64,000 nucleotides of DNA from Streptomyces sp. R28 (GTDB lineage Bacteria; Actinomycetota; Actinomycetes; Streptomycetales; Streptomycetaceae). Position 1 is the stretch's first letter. The number at the start of each line of letters is the position of its first letter. Where the stretch lies: NCBI RefSeq assembly GCF_041052385.1, contig NZ_CP163439.1, positions 7,553,001-7,617,000 on the forward strand, read 5' to 3'. Shown here in pieces: positions 56,819-64,000 of this stretch. The notes under the pieces were generated by a model. It made no database searches, was not told the DNA's origin, and saw only the letters and a program-made list of their open reading frames with translations. The position numbers were made by a program, and so were the translations under genes.

Positions 56819-58408
56819 ATGGCAAAGCGTCGGGATGAGCTCGCCGCCTACACGTTCGCTCGCAAGCGCACCGTCGCGGCGTTCCTGGCGCCGTCACCGG
56901 GCGGTTCCGAGGAAGGCGCTCCGCGTCCCATTCGTACGGTGATGCCCAGCCTCGGGGTGGGCCTGGTGCTGGTGCTCGGCTTCATCGCGTGGGGCGTGAT
57001 CAAGCCCACGGCACCCAAGGGCTGGGACACGCCGGGTGAGTACATCATCGTCGACAGCGACTCCACGACGCGGTACGTGGTCCTCGACCCGGACCCGAAG
57101 GACGGCAAGGTGGAGAAGGTCCTCCACCCGGTCCTCAACTACGCCTCCGCGAAGCTTCTGCTCGACAAGGGCAAGGGCACCGTCCTAGAGGTCCCCGGCA
57201 AGGAGATCGACAAGAGCGGCATCCGGCACGGCGCGACGATCGGTATTCCCTACGCCCCCGACCGGCTGCCCTCCAAGGAGGACGCGGAGACGGCGAAGAC
57301 CTGGGCGGTGTGCGAGCGTCCGACCCCGGGATCGGCGGCCGCAGCCATCGACCGCGCCGTCTTCGTCCTGGACGCGGACGACGCCAAGTCGCTGGGCAAC
57401 GCGGGGAAGGTCGACCCCAGCGAGGCTCTCTACGTCGTCGAGCGCCAGACCGGACGGCAGTTCCTGGTCGACAGCAAGGGCAACCTCTTCCTGCTGGGCG
57501 ACACGGCGGGCCTCGACAAAGTCACCATGGAACTGCTGCGCAACGCCGTCGTCGGCCGGGACGCCGAGCCGCAACCGGTGAGCCGTGAGTGGCTGCGCAC
57601 CTTCAACGAAGGCGGCGTCATCACCTTCCCGACGATCCCGAACGTCGGTGGCACGACCACGGTCCAGGGGCTCCCCGCCAACGCGAGCACGGTGGGCCGG
57701 GTGCTCAAGGCACAGGACGCGCAGGGCGAGAAGTACTACGTCGTCCTCAAGAACGAGGTCGCTGCCATCACACCCTTCGTCGCAGCCCTGATCCAGGCAT
57801 CGCCCGCCGCCCAGACTGCGTACGGGACGGACGAGATCGCCCCCATCCAGGTCGCGCCCCAGGACATCACCACGGCCAACAACGGCCCGGCGAACCGCTT
57901 CTACCAGAACAAGGGCTGGCCCCAGACGGTTCCGCAGCAGGCCAACCCCGCGACCACGGCGAACGGCGAGGCCCGTAACACTTCGTGCAGCGTCTACAAG
58001 GGCACCATCGACGAGGGCAAGAAGCCGCAGCTTGCCGCCTGGGCAGGGACGGCGTACCCGAAGAGGGTCATCGCCGACTCGCTCAGCGCCTACGTCTCGT
58101 CCGGCTCGGGCCTGCTCTTCACGGAGGTCATGGGTGCGGCGGGGGGCGGCGGCAGGCAGTACCTGCTGACGGACACGGGTCTGCGGTACGCGCTGCCGAA
58201 GGGCAACGACAGCGCAGCGAAGGGAAGCGGCGGCGACTCGTCCTCGGGCTCTTCGACCGGTGAGGCGAGCGAGACGGACAAGGCGCGTACGCGGCTGGGT
58301 TACGAGGACGCATCCCAGTCCTTGTTCGTGCCGCAGACGTGGGCGACGTTCATCCCGAAGGGGCCCACTCTGGACACTGGCAGCGCGACGCAGGAACAGA
58401 GCCAGTGA
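56819..58408 (+). CDS. eccB: Type VII secretion protein EccB
   Basis: The 529-residue protein starts with the typical cytosolic motif KRRDELAAYTFARKRTVAAF, has one membrane helix (MPSLGVGLVLVLGFIAWGV, about 40-60) and a large extracytoplasmic domain with the repeated R-type units (YIIVDSDSTTRYVVLDPD, ALYVVERQTGRQFLVD, YYVVLKNEVAAITPFVAALI). It is a core component of the ESX channel. ATG 56819 follows GGAGAAACGGGGACC. It begins the rightward secretion operon. The C-terminal Ser/Gly linker (SSSGSSTGEASETD) is natural. Confidence 0.92.
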   Translation: MAKRRDELAAYTFARKRTVAAFLAPSPGGSEEGAPRPIRTVMPSLGVGLVLVLGFIAWGVIKPTAPKGWDTPGEYIIVDSDSTTRYVVLDPDPKDGKVEKVLHPVLNYASAKLLLDKGKGTVLEVPGKEIDKSGIRHGATIGIPYAPDRLPSKEDAETAKTWAVCERPTPGSAAAAIDRAVFVLDADDAKSLGNAGKVDPSEALYVVERQTGRQFLVDSKGNLFLLGDTAGLDKVTMELLRNAVVGRDAEPQPVSREWLRTFNEGGVITFPTIPNVGGTTTVQGLPANASTVGRVLKAQDAQGEKYYVVLKNEVAAITPFVAALIQASPAAQTAYGTDEIAPIQVAPQDITTANNGPANRFYQNKGWPQTVPQQANPATTANGEARNTSCSVYKGTIDEGKKPQLAAWAGTAYPKRVIADSLSAYVSSGSGLLFTEVMGAAGGGGRQYLLTDTGLRYALPKGNDSAAKGSGGDSSSGSSTGEASETDKARTRLGYEDASQSLFVPQTWATFIPKGPTLDTGSATQEQSQ

Positions 58409-58625
58409 CCCTCCAACGGGCCAGCGGACAGACGCACTTGAAGGTAAGACGGCGCGAGAGTCACAAGATGATCGCTCAAGTGTGTGAGCCGTGTAACTGA
58501 TTGGCCGCGTCTGTGGCCGAGTGACAAGCTGACGATAGAGTGTTTGCAGCGCTCAACGGTGCGAAGCTTCTCCGGGCACCAGTGCAGGTTTCCCGGATCA
58601 ACGACGACATGGGGGAAGGTTCATC

Positions 58626-58937
58626 ATGGCCGGGCAGTTCCGGGTAACAGAGGACGAACTCACCAAGCTCTCCGGTGACATCAACACCGTCAACGGTCAG
58701 CTGCAGGGCGAGATCCGCCGCCTCAACGGAGTGATCGACCAGATCGCCGGCGGCTGGAAGGGCCAGGCGGCCCAGTCGTACCGCCAGCTGCAGGACCGCT
58801 GGAACGCGGACGCGAAGAGGATGACCGACATCCTCAACGACATCAAGGAAGCCGTGGACTCCACGCGGAGCAACTACTCCGCGTCGGAAGAGCAGCAGAA
58901 CTCCGAGATCAGCAAGATCATGTCCGACTTCGGCTGA
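58626..58937 (+). CDS. esxB: WXG100 protein, EsxB-type
   Basis: A 103-residue helical hairpin protein with the WXG turn as GGWKGQAAQSY. It should form a heterodimer with the next gene product and be secreted by the ESX system. The C-terminal helix ends KIMSDFG and lacks an obvious YxxxD/E signal apart from YSASEEQ (Y-x-x-x-E). The ATG follows GGGGGAAGG. The name follows the esxBA order known from Streptomyces coelicolor; A and B could be swapped. A 217-bp leader separates it from eccB, so it likely has a strong promoter of its own. Confidence 0.88.
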   Translation: MAGQFRVTEDELTKLSGDINTVNGQLQGEIRRLNGVIDQIAGGWKGQAAQSYRQLQDRWNADAKRMTDILNDIKEAVDSTRSNYSASEEQQNSEISKIMSDFG

Positions 58938-59017
58938 TCAAGCCGCTCGGTCCGAAGTTCTTCGGCTCCATCCGATTTCCACAGACTTCCTTCGATTCTT
59001 CCTGAAAGGGAACGACG

Positions 59018-59302
59018 ATGTCGATCCTCGTCAATTACGCAACCATCACCAACGCGTCCACGGACGTGAAGTCCACCGCCGGCCGCATCAAGCAGCAGCT
59101 CGATGACATCGAGGCCGCGGTCAAGCGCGTCGCCAGCACCTGGGAAGGTGAGGCGCAGGAGGGCTACCAGCGTAAGCAGCGCGAGTGGGACCAGACCGCC
59201 GCTGACCTGCACGCGACCCTGCTGAAGATCTCCACTGCGCTGCAGAGCGCGGCCGAGAACTACCAGGCCACTGAGAAGAGCAACTCCGCGACCTGGAGCT
59301 GA
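59018..59302 (+). CDS. esxA: WXG100 protein, EsxA-type
   Basis: The 94-residue partner of the preceding protein. The WXG turn is STWEGEAQEGY between helices ITNASTDVKSTAGRIKQQLD and TAADLHATLLKISTALQSAA. The tail YQATEKSN offers a Y-x-x-x-E export motif. ATG 59018 follows GAAAGGGAACG. In Streptomyces the esx pair affects sporulation and is secreted. The A/B label is tentative, as for the previous gene. Confidence 0.88.
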   Translation: MSILVNYATITNASTDVKSTAGRIKQQLDDIEAAVKRVASTWEGEAQEGYQRKQREWDQTAADLHATLLKISTALQSAAENYQATEKSNSATWS

Positions 59303-59550
59303 CCCGTCGGCGACCCGTGGGACCTGAGATGAAGAGAATCGGGCCAGCTGACGCCACGGCGTCGGCTGGGCCGACCTCTGCTTCGGGGTCGTACACAGCT
59401 TCTGCGGGATCGCGGACAGCCCTGGTGGGGATGCCCGCAGTAAATCCCGCAAATCTTCACACGCGTCGCTACATCCGCTACACCCACTACATCCGTCACA
59501 GACACATGACCCAGCTTCGAGAGAAGCAAGGAAGCCCTGGGGGCCTGAAC

Positions 59551-60924
59551 ATGGGGGGCCTGAGCGTGAAGGGCCGGACAGCCCGCTCGCGTAGCCGCAA
59601 CAGTGGAACCCGCGCACTGCAGCGGGTTTTTGGCGTGCTTGCGGTGACGGGGATCTGCTGTGCGTCGGCGACGGTGCCGGCGTCGTCGGCTTCCGCCGAC
59701 CCGTCGGTACCCACGCGCCTCGCGGCCGCAAGCGGCCCTGGTTCAAGCGGCACTGTCTCGGCCGGCACGAAATTCGGCCTGGCGGACAGCTCGGAATGCG
59801 TCTTCGGCGGCAAGGTCATCAAGTCCACGCCATGGTCGCTCCAGCGGATCCTCCTGGACCAGTTGCGGGGACAGGCGACGGGCAAGGACGTCACGGTCGC
59901 CGTGATCGACACGGGTGTCGACGCCTCGAACCGCCAGCTGACCAGTGCCATGGCCGCAGGCAGCAAGACCTTCGTCGACGGTGCTCCCACCAAGGACATC
60001 GAAGGCCACGGCACCCGGGTCGCAGGCATCATCGCGGCCCGCCCGCTCAAGGGCACGGGCTTCGTCGGCATCGCACCGGAGGCCAAGATCCTCTCCCTCC
60101 GTTACACGGGTGGACAGGAGAAGCAGGGCAACGCGGGGACCATGGCCGACGCTATCCGTTATGCGGTCGCCAAGGGCGCAGACGTCATCAACATCTCCTC
60201 GGACACCCAGAACAAGAAGGACGACCAGACACTCGCGGACGCCGTGAAGTTCGCGGTGGGCCAGGGCGCCCTGATCGTGGCAGCCGCCGGCAACGACGGC
60301 GCCGACGGCAAGTTGGCGAAGACCTACCCCGCCGCCTACGACGGCGTCCTGGCGGTGGCGGCCTCCGACCGCAACGACGAACGCGCCCCCTTCTCACAGT
60401 CGGGCGACTTCGTGGACGTCGCGGCACCGGGCGTCAGCATGGTCTCCACGGTCCCCCTCGGCGGCCAGTGCACAGCAGACGGCACGAGCTTCGCGGCGCC
60501 GTATGTCGCGGGCGTCGCGGCTCTGCTGAAGGAGAAGTACCCGACGTGGAACGCCGCCCAGATCGCCACCCGCATCGAGGAAACCGCTCAACGCCCGGGA
60601 CGCGAGGCTGACCCCTACATCGGGTGGGGCGTCGTCGACCCGGTCGCCGCGCTGCAGGAGGAGTCCACCCCGGGTGAGTCCCCGGAGCCGGACCCGGCGG
60701 TTGCGCCCGGAGCGGGCGGGGTCGTCCCGATGGCTGTGACCATGGGGGAGAGCGAGGCGGAGCGGGAACGCCGGGTAGCCATCTATGTGTTGGGCACGGG
60801 GCTGGCTCTGGCGCTTGTGGTTGCGGGGAGTGGGGTGGCTGTGCGGGACTGGCGGGAGCGGCGGGTTGGCCAGCCCGGGCGGGCTCGACGGGCTGGGCAG
60901 TCCGTCAGTCGGCTTGAGCGATGA
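59551..60924 (+). CDS. mycP: Mycosin, subtilisin-like ESX protease
   Basis: The 457-residue membrane-anchored serine protease has a signal peptide (core VFGVLAVTGICCASATVPASSASA), a subtilase domain with the triad Asp120 (VIDTGVD), His153 (EGHGTRVAG) and Ser313 (DGTSFAAPYVAG), a Pro/Glu linker, and a C-terminal membrane helix (VLGTGLALALVVAGSGVAV) with a basic cytosolic end. Mycosins stabilise the ESX complex and cleave substrates. The start is uncertain: ATG 59551 has GGGGG 7 nt before it; ATG 59506 is an alternative. It is the third part of the eccB-esx transcript. Confidence 0.9.
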   Translation: MGGLSVKGRTARSRSRNSGTRALQRVFGVLAVTGICCASATVPASSASADPSVPTRLAAASGPGSSGTVSAGTKFGLADSSECVFGGKVIKSTPWSLQRILLDQLRGQATGKDVTVAVIDTGVDASNRQLTSAMAAGSKTFVDGAPTKDIEGHGTRVAGIIAARPLKGTGFVGIAPEAKILSLRYTGGQEKQGNAGTMADAIRYAVAKGADVINISSDTQNKKDDQTLADAVKFAVGQGALIVAAAGNDGADGKLAKTYPAAYDGVLAVAASDRNDERAPFSQSGDFVDVAAPGVSMVSTVPLGGQCTADGTSFAAPYVAGVAALLKEKYPTWNAAQIATRIEETAQRPGREADPYIGWGVVDPVAALQEESTPGESPEPDPAVAPGAGGVVPMAVTMGESEAERERRVAIYVLGTGLALALVVAGSGVAVRDWRERRVGQPGRARRAGQSVSRLER

Positions 60925-60979
60925 TTGGGCACCGAGTGGGTGCTGACAACTTGAGGAACAGGGGAGAGGACAACGGGGT

Positions 60980-61315
60980 ATGAGTAACGGCATGCGGGTT
61001 GATCTGAGCGAGCTGGATAACGTCATCCGCAAGCTCAACGGCCTTCTCTCAGACATGGACAAGGCCAACACCAAGGCCAAGTACGAGACGGACATCCCGA
61101 GTAGTGCGTTCGGCAGCATGAAGTTCCTGGAGTCCAATGAGCTTCATGAGGCCCACCAGAAGCAGAAGACTCGGATCGAGACCATAATTCGCGATCTGCA
61201 CAAATTGATCGACAGCTTCAGTACGAGCACCTCGAAGGTCAGGGACAAGTACAGCAACCAGGAGCAGGCAAACGCGCAAGGTGTGAGTGCTGCTCCCGAG
61301 AATGCGGCCAACTAA
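60980..61315 (+). CDS. Small helical ESX-associated protein
   Basis: A 111-residue protein that is almost entirely helical and charged (VDLSELDNVIRKLNGLLSDM, LHEAHQKQKTRIETIIRDLH, LIDSFSTSTSKVRDKYSNQE). It has the size and pattern of WXG100 relatives but no WXG turn; the turn region holds IPSSAFGSMKFLES instead. The C-terminal YSNQE fits a Y-x-x-x-E export signal. ATG 60980 lies 55 bp after the mycosin gene. It is probably a secreted partner of the next protein; function unknown. Confidence 0.75.
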   Translation: MSNGMRVDLSELDNVIRKLNGLLSDMDKANTKAKYETDIPSSAFGSMKFLESNELHEAHQKQKTRIETIIRDLHKLIDSFSTSTSKVRDKYSNQEQANAQGVSAAPENAAN

Positions 61316-61357
61316 GCGGTTTAGCGACCGGTCACTGACAGAGGGGACGTTTCGACA

Positions 61358-62899
61358 ATGGGCTACGGCTACGGTGGTTACTACAACAGCCCTGAGTACT
61401 ACGAGGCTCAGCAGAAGGCACAGCAGCAGCGGATCCAGGACAAGCACGACCAAAAGCTTGAGTCGACCAAAGACGGTGGCATGGGGGGCCCGGACCGCAG
61501 CCAACTCTCCACGCCTTTCATGCAGATGAGCATCCCTGAGCTGCGATCCATGATCTTGGACGCGGATCCCGGCCGGATCTACGAGGTCAGCCAGCACTGG
61601 AAGTCGGTCCACAATATTTTGTCTGGTGGCGACGGCGACGGCAAGACTGGCGGCGTGGACTCGGTATCCGCGAAGGACAGCGTCGCGGGCATGATGCAGA
61701 GCGCCGTGGAAAATGTCCTCGAGCACTGGGAGGGCGAGGCGGCTGAGGCATTCCGTAAGAAGGCCAACGAGATCATGCAGAACATCCGGAACGGGGCTGC
61801 ATGGGCCAACCACTACGGGGAAACCATGCACGCCGTTCAGAACGATCTGCGAAACTCCATGACCAAGATGCGGGAGGTCGAAGAGCCTTCTGGCTGGGAC
61901 AGGGCCTGGGACAAGCTTACGGACGATGAGCGCAGCGATGAGCAATTGCTGGCGGACATCAACAAGGGCGTGAGTACGGAGGCCGCCGCCAAGGCGAATG
62001 CAGACTCCCTGTCTGCGGGTAAGGAAGCCCAACTGCAGGGGGTGGCGATCATGGAGCAGCTGGGGGTCAATTACAAGGCTTACTCGAAGCCGCCTGGTGG
62101 AATCGACGACCCGGAGCCTTTCCCTGCCCCGAACCCCAATACGCCAATGCCTACACCCATCCCAATGCCGTCCCCTGGCAGCTCGGGTCCAGGTAGCGGA
62201 AGCAGAACCGCCAAGCCGTGGAGCGCGGGGCCGACGACGAACATTAAGCCGACGCCTACGGTGCCCCGTGACCCTGGCATCACGGGCGGTTCCCAGCTCC
62301 CGACAGCTGGAACGAAGGTTGACAGCATCTCCCCAGGCTTGACAGGGACTGGCCCCAGCACGGGCGTTGGCGGACCCGGCGTCGGTGGTGGCAACTTCGG
62401 CACCAGCGGAGCTCAGGGTTCCGGCATCGTGGCCCCGGGCGGAGTATCTGGCCTCTCAGGCGGTGCTGCCGCCCGCGGCGGCATTGGCGCCGCGGGCGGT
62501 CGCGGTGGGGTGGCTGGTGGCGGAGCGGCAGCAGGCCGCGGCGCCGGAGGCCGAGCCGGCATGGGCGGCATGGGTGGCGGCGGAGCCGGCGCAGCTGGCC
62601 GAGGCGGTGCTGGTGCTGGCGGCCGGGGAGCCCTCGCGAAGTCGCGTGGCGGCGTTGTCGGCGCGGCCAAGGGAGTCACCGGCAAGGGTGCCGGTGGTGG
62701 TGCAGGCCTTCACGGCAGCCGTGGAGGATCCCAGCGCGGCGCCATGGCGGGCGGAGCCGGCGGCATGGCCGGTCGCAACGGCCGACGGTCCGAGGACGAG
62801 AACAGCCGGGGTGACCGCCCCGACTACCTGGTCGAGGACGAAGAGACCTGGATCTCGGAAGAGGACCGCAACCGAAACGTCCCGCGGACAATCGAGTAG
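61358..62899 (+). CDS. WXG-domain protein with long Gly-rich tail, probable ESX substrate
   Basis: A 513-residue protein. After a Tyr/Gln-rich start (GYGYGGYYNSPEYYEAQQKA) comes a helical domain with a WXG-type turn HWEGEAAEAFRKKANEI (about 125-140) and a further helix pair to about 240. From about 245 there is a Pro-rich stretch (PNPNTPMPTPIPMPSPG) and then a long Gly/Ala/Arg region (GGMGGGGAGAAGRGGAGAGG), ending with an acidic tail (YLVEDEETWISEEDRNRN). The layout recalls mycobacterial PPE or ESX-substrate proteins with a fused glycine-rich passenger. It lies between the small helical protein and a second mycosin, suggesting a dedicated substrate-protease set. Confidence 0.78.
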   Translation: MGYGYGGYYNSPEYYEAQQKAQQQRIQDKHDQKLESTKDGGMGGPDRSQLSTPFMQMSIPELRSMILDADPGRIYEVSQHWKSVHNILSGGDGDGKTGGVDSVSAKDSVAGMMQSAVENVLEHWEGEAAEAFRKKANEIMQNIRNGAAWANHYGETMHAVQNDLRNSMTKMREVEEPSGWDRAWDKLTDDERSDEQLLADINKGVSTEAAAKANADSLSAGKEAQLQGVAIMEQLGVNYKAYSKPPGGIDDPEPFPAPNPNTPMPTPIPMPSPGSSGPGSGSRTAKPWSAGPTTNIKPTPTVPRDPGITGGSQLPTAGTKVDSISPGLTGTGPSTGVGGPGVGGGNFGTSGAQGSGIVAPGGVSGLSGGAAARGGIGAAGGRGGVAGGGAAAGRGAGGRAGMGGMGGGGAGAAGRGGAGAGGRGALAKSRGGVVGAAKGVTGKGAGGGAGLHGSRGGSQRGAMAGGAGGMAGRNGRRSEDENSRGDRPDYLVEDEETWISEEDRNRNVPRTIE

Positions 62900-62986
62900 A
62901 CACGTAAGTGGGTCGGACGGATAGTTGCGTCTGCCCATGCTATGAAGGCTGGCGCACCCAGCCATAGCTGAGTGAGGAGCAGGGAA

Positions 62987-64000
62987 TTGGGTTTCAAGCG
63001 AGTCTCGTCAACGGCAGGGGTCATGGCTTTGACGGGAGCCTTGCTCCTCACCTCAGCCCCGACTGCGTCGGCGGATCAAGTCCGAGACGCTCAGTGGCCA
63101 CTGAGCGTGTACGGCGCAGAAAACGTATGGGAGACCTCCCAAGGGGCAGGGGTTACTGTTGCTGTAATCGACTCAGGTGTCGATGCCAGTCAGCCGGATC
63201 TAACCGGGCAGGTCTTGCCTGGTAAGGACTTCACCGGTCAGGGCAACCCTCATCAGGATGAGAATGGTCATGGAACGGGCATGGCCAGCCTTATTGCTGG
63301 CCATGGACACGGAGCGAATAGTTCTTCGGGAATTATGGGCCTTGCGCCGAAGGTGAAGATCCTTCCGGTGCGCGTGAGTGCAACCAAGGACGATAAGTAC
63401 ATCAATGATTGGTCTGCTGGAGTCCGCTATGCAGTGGACCAAGGCGCGTCGGTAATTAACCTGTCGTTCAATGACGCTTCGGCCTATCCTGGTTCAAAGG
63501 CGGCCAAGGCAATCGCCTACGCGCAGGAAAAAGACGTTGTAGTTGTAGCGGGTACAGGCAACGACTCAGGGACAGTCAATTATCCGGCCGCTCTCCCAGG
63601 AGTGGTGGCTGTCTCTGCTGTGGACAAGGGTCTGAACTTTTGGAGTAACTCGAACACTGGTAAGGGGGTAGTACTTGCGGCGCCCGGTGTTGACATCCCG
63701 CGAGCTGACCCCCTGAGTTCAAGCGGTTACGCGTTGGCCGATGGCACCTCCGATGCCACCGCCTACGTCTCAGCCATCGCGGCCCTAGTCCGCTCCAAGT
63801 ACCCCGACCTAACCGCAGGCCAGATCATCAACCGCCTGATCAAGTCGGCGTCCTTCCTGAATAACAAGGGTAGGACGGCCCCGGACAGGGAACTCGGCTA
63901 CGGAATCGCCCGCCCCGGCACGGCGCTGAGGATGGACATCCCAAAGGGCTCCAAGGAGGGCCCCCTCGCCAAGTCCTCTCCGTCTACGTCCACGAATTCC
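62987..64000 (+). CDS. Second mycosin (subtilisin-like protease), cut by the window end
   Basis: The frame is open to the last base, giving 338 residues without the C-terminal membrane anchor. It begins at TTG 62987 with GAGGAG seven bases upstream. A signal peptide (GVMALTGALLLTSAPTASA) precedes the protease domain with Asp62 (VIDSGVD), His95 (NGHGTGMAS) and Ser255 (DGTSDATAYVSA). The usual FAAP after the serine is replaced by DATA. GC content and codon use are clearly lower than in the core genes (codons such as GTA, ATT, CTT, AAT are common), hinting at a different history. It probably acts on the preceding ESX substrate. Confidence 0.85.
   Translation, partial: MGFKRVSSTAGVMALTGALLLTSAPTASADQVRDAQWPLSVYGAENVWETSQGAGVTVAVIDSGVDASQPDLTGQVLPGKDFTGQGNPHQDENGHGTGMASLIAGHGHGANSSSGIMGLAPKVKILPVRVSATKDDKYINDWSAGVRYAVDQGASVINLSFNDASAYPGSKAAKAIAYAQEKDVVVVAGTGNDSGTVNYPAALPGVVAVSAVDKGLNFWSNSNTGKGVVLAAPGVDIPRADPLSSSGYALADGTSDATAYVSAIAALVRSKYPDLTAGQIINRLIKSASFLNNKGRTAPDRELGYGIARPGTALRMDIPKGSKEGPLAKSSPSTSTNS

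Noticed and set aside
58952..58965. Small hairpin CCGAAGTTCTTCGG between the two WXG100 genes
   Set aside because: Five to six base pairs only; too weak to call a terminator or attenuator without RNA data.

Overview
The window is high-GC actinobacterial DNA with many GTG starts, abundant long GC hairpins, one visible rare TTA codon and a Streptomyces-type ESX cluster. It reads as a Streptomyces chromosome segment, most likely from the conserved core arm that carries dxr-rip1-ispG, proS, rimP-nusA-ylxR-infB-rbfA-truB-ribF and a type VII secretion locus.

Region 1 (1-2970) holds the end of a PucR-type regulator, an aldehyde dehydrogenase and a small unknown protein behind a Zur-like box. A 184 bp inverted-repeat element lies between the first two genes.

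Region 2 (2992-22999) is a coherent xyloglucan-utilisation locus. A binding protein and two permeases import oligosaccharides; no ATPase is encoded nearby. Secreted GH74 and two secreted GH12 enzymes are predicted to cut the polymer outside the cell. GH42, GH95, GH31 and GH3 enzymes without signal peptides are predicted to strip galactose, fucose, xylose and glucose inside. A LacI-family repressor and copies of the palindrome TCGAAGCGCTTCGA in front of the divergent units suggest a single regulon. A sulfotransferase gene sits in the middle and looks unrelated.

Region 3 (23110-32989) is housekeeping: an acyl-CoA dehydrogenase, the MEP-pathway genes dxr and ispG around a site-2 protease, two GNAT acetyltransferases and proS. 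A degenerate tandem repeat array fills 29085-29535.

Region 4 (32998-36119) is a decaying redox operon: a Ser-rich remnant, intact apbE, an intact ferric-reductase-like membrane protein, a NuoF-like gene with two one-base insertions, and what looks like the last 20 codons of a ferredoxin. Region 5 (36137-50711) holds an APH-like protein without catalytic residues, a DUF4439/lipoprotein pair, and the rimP to ribF translation cluster. Between truB and ribF lies a 1262-aa protein combining a trypsin-like fold lacking its Ser with a P-loop lacking its Lys.

Region 6 (50724-64000) is an ESX/type VII secretion locus: an EspI-like ATPase, an unknown protein, EccE (minus strand), then EccB, two WXG100 proteins, a mycosin, a small helical protein, a large WXG/Gly-rich protein and a second mycosin cut by the window edge (plus strand). 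EccC and EccD are not in the window. The last about 3 kb is visibly less GC-rich than the rest.
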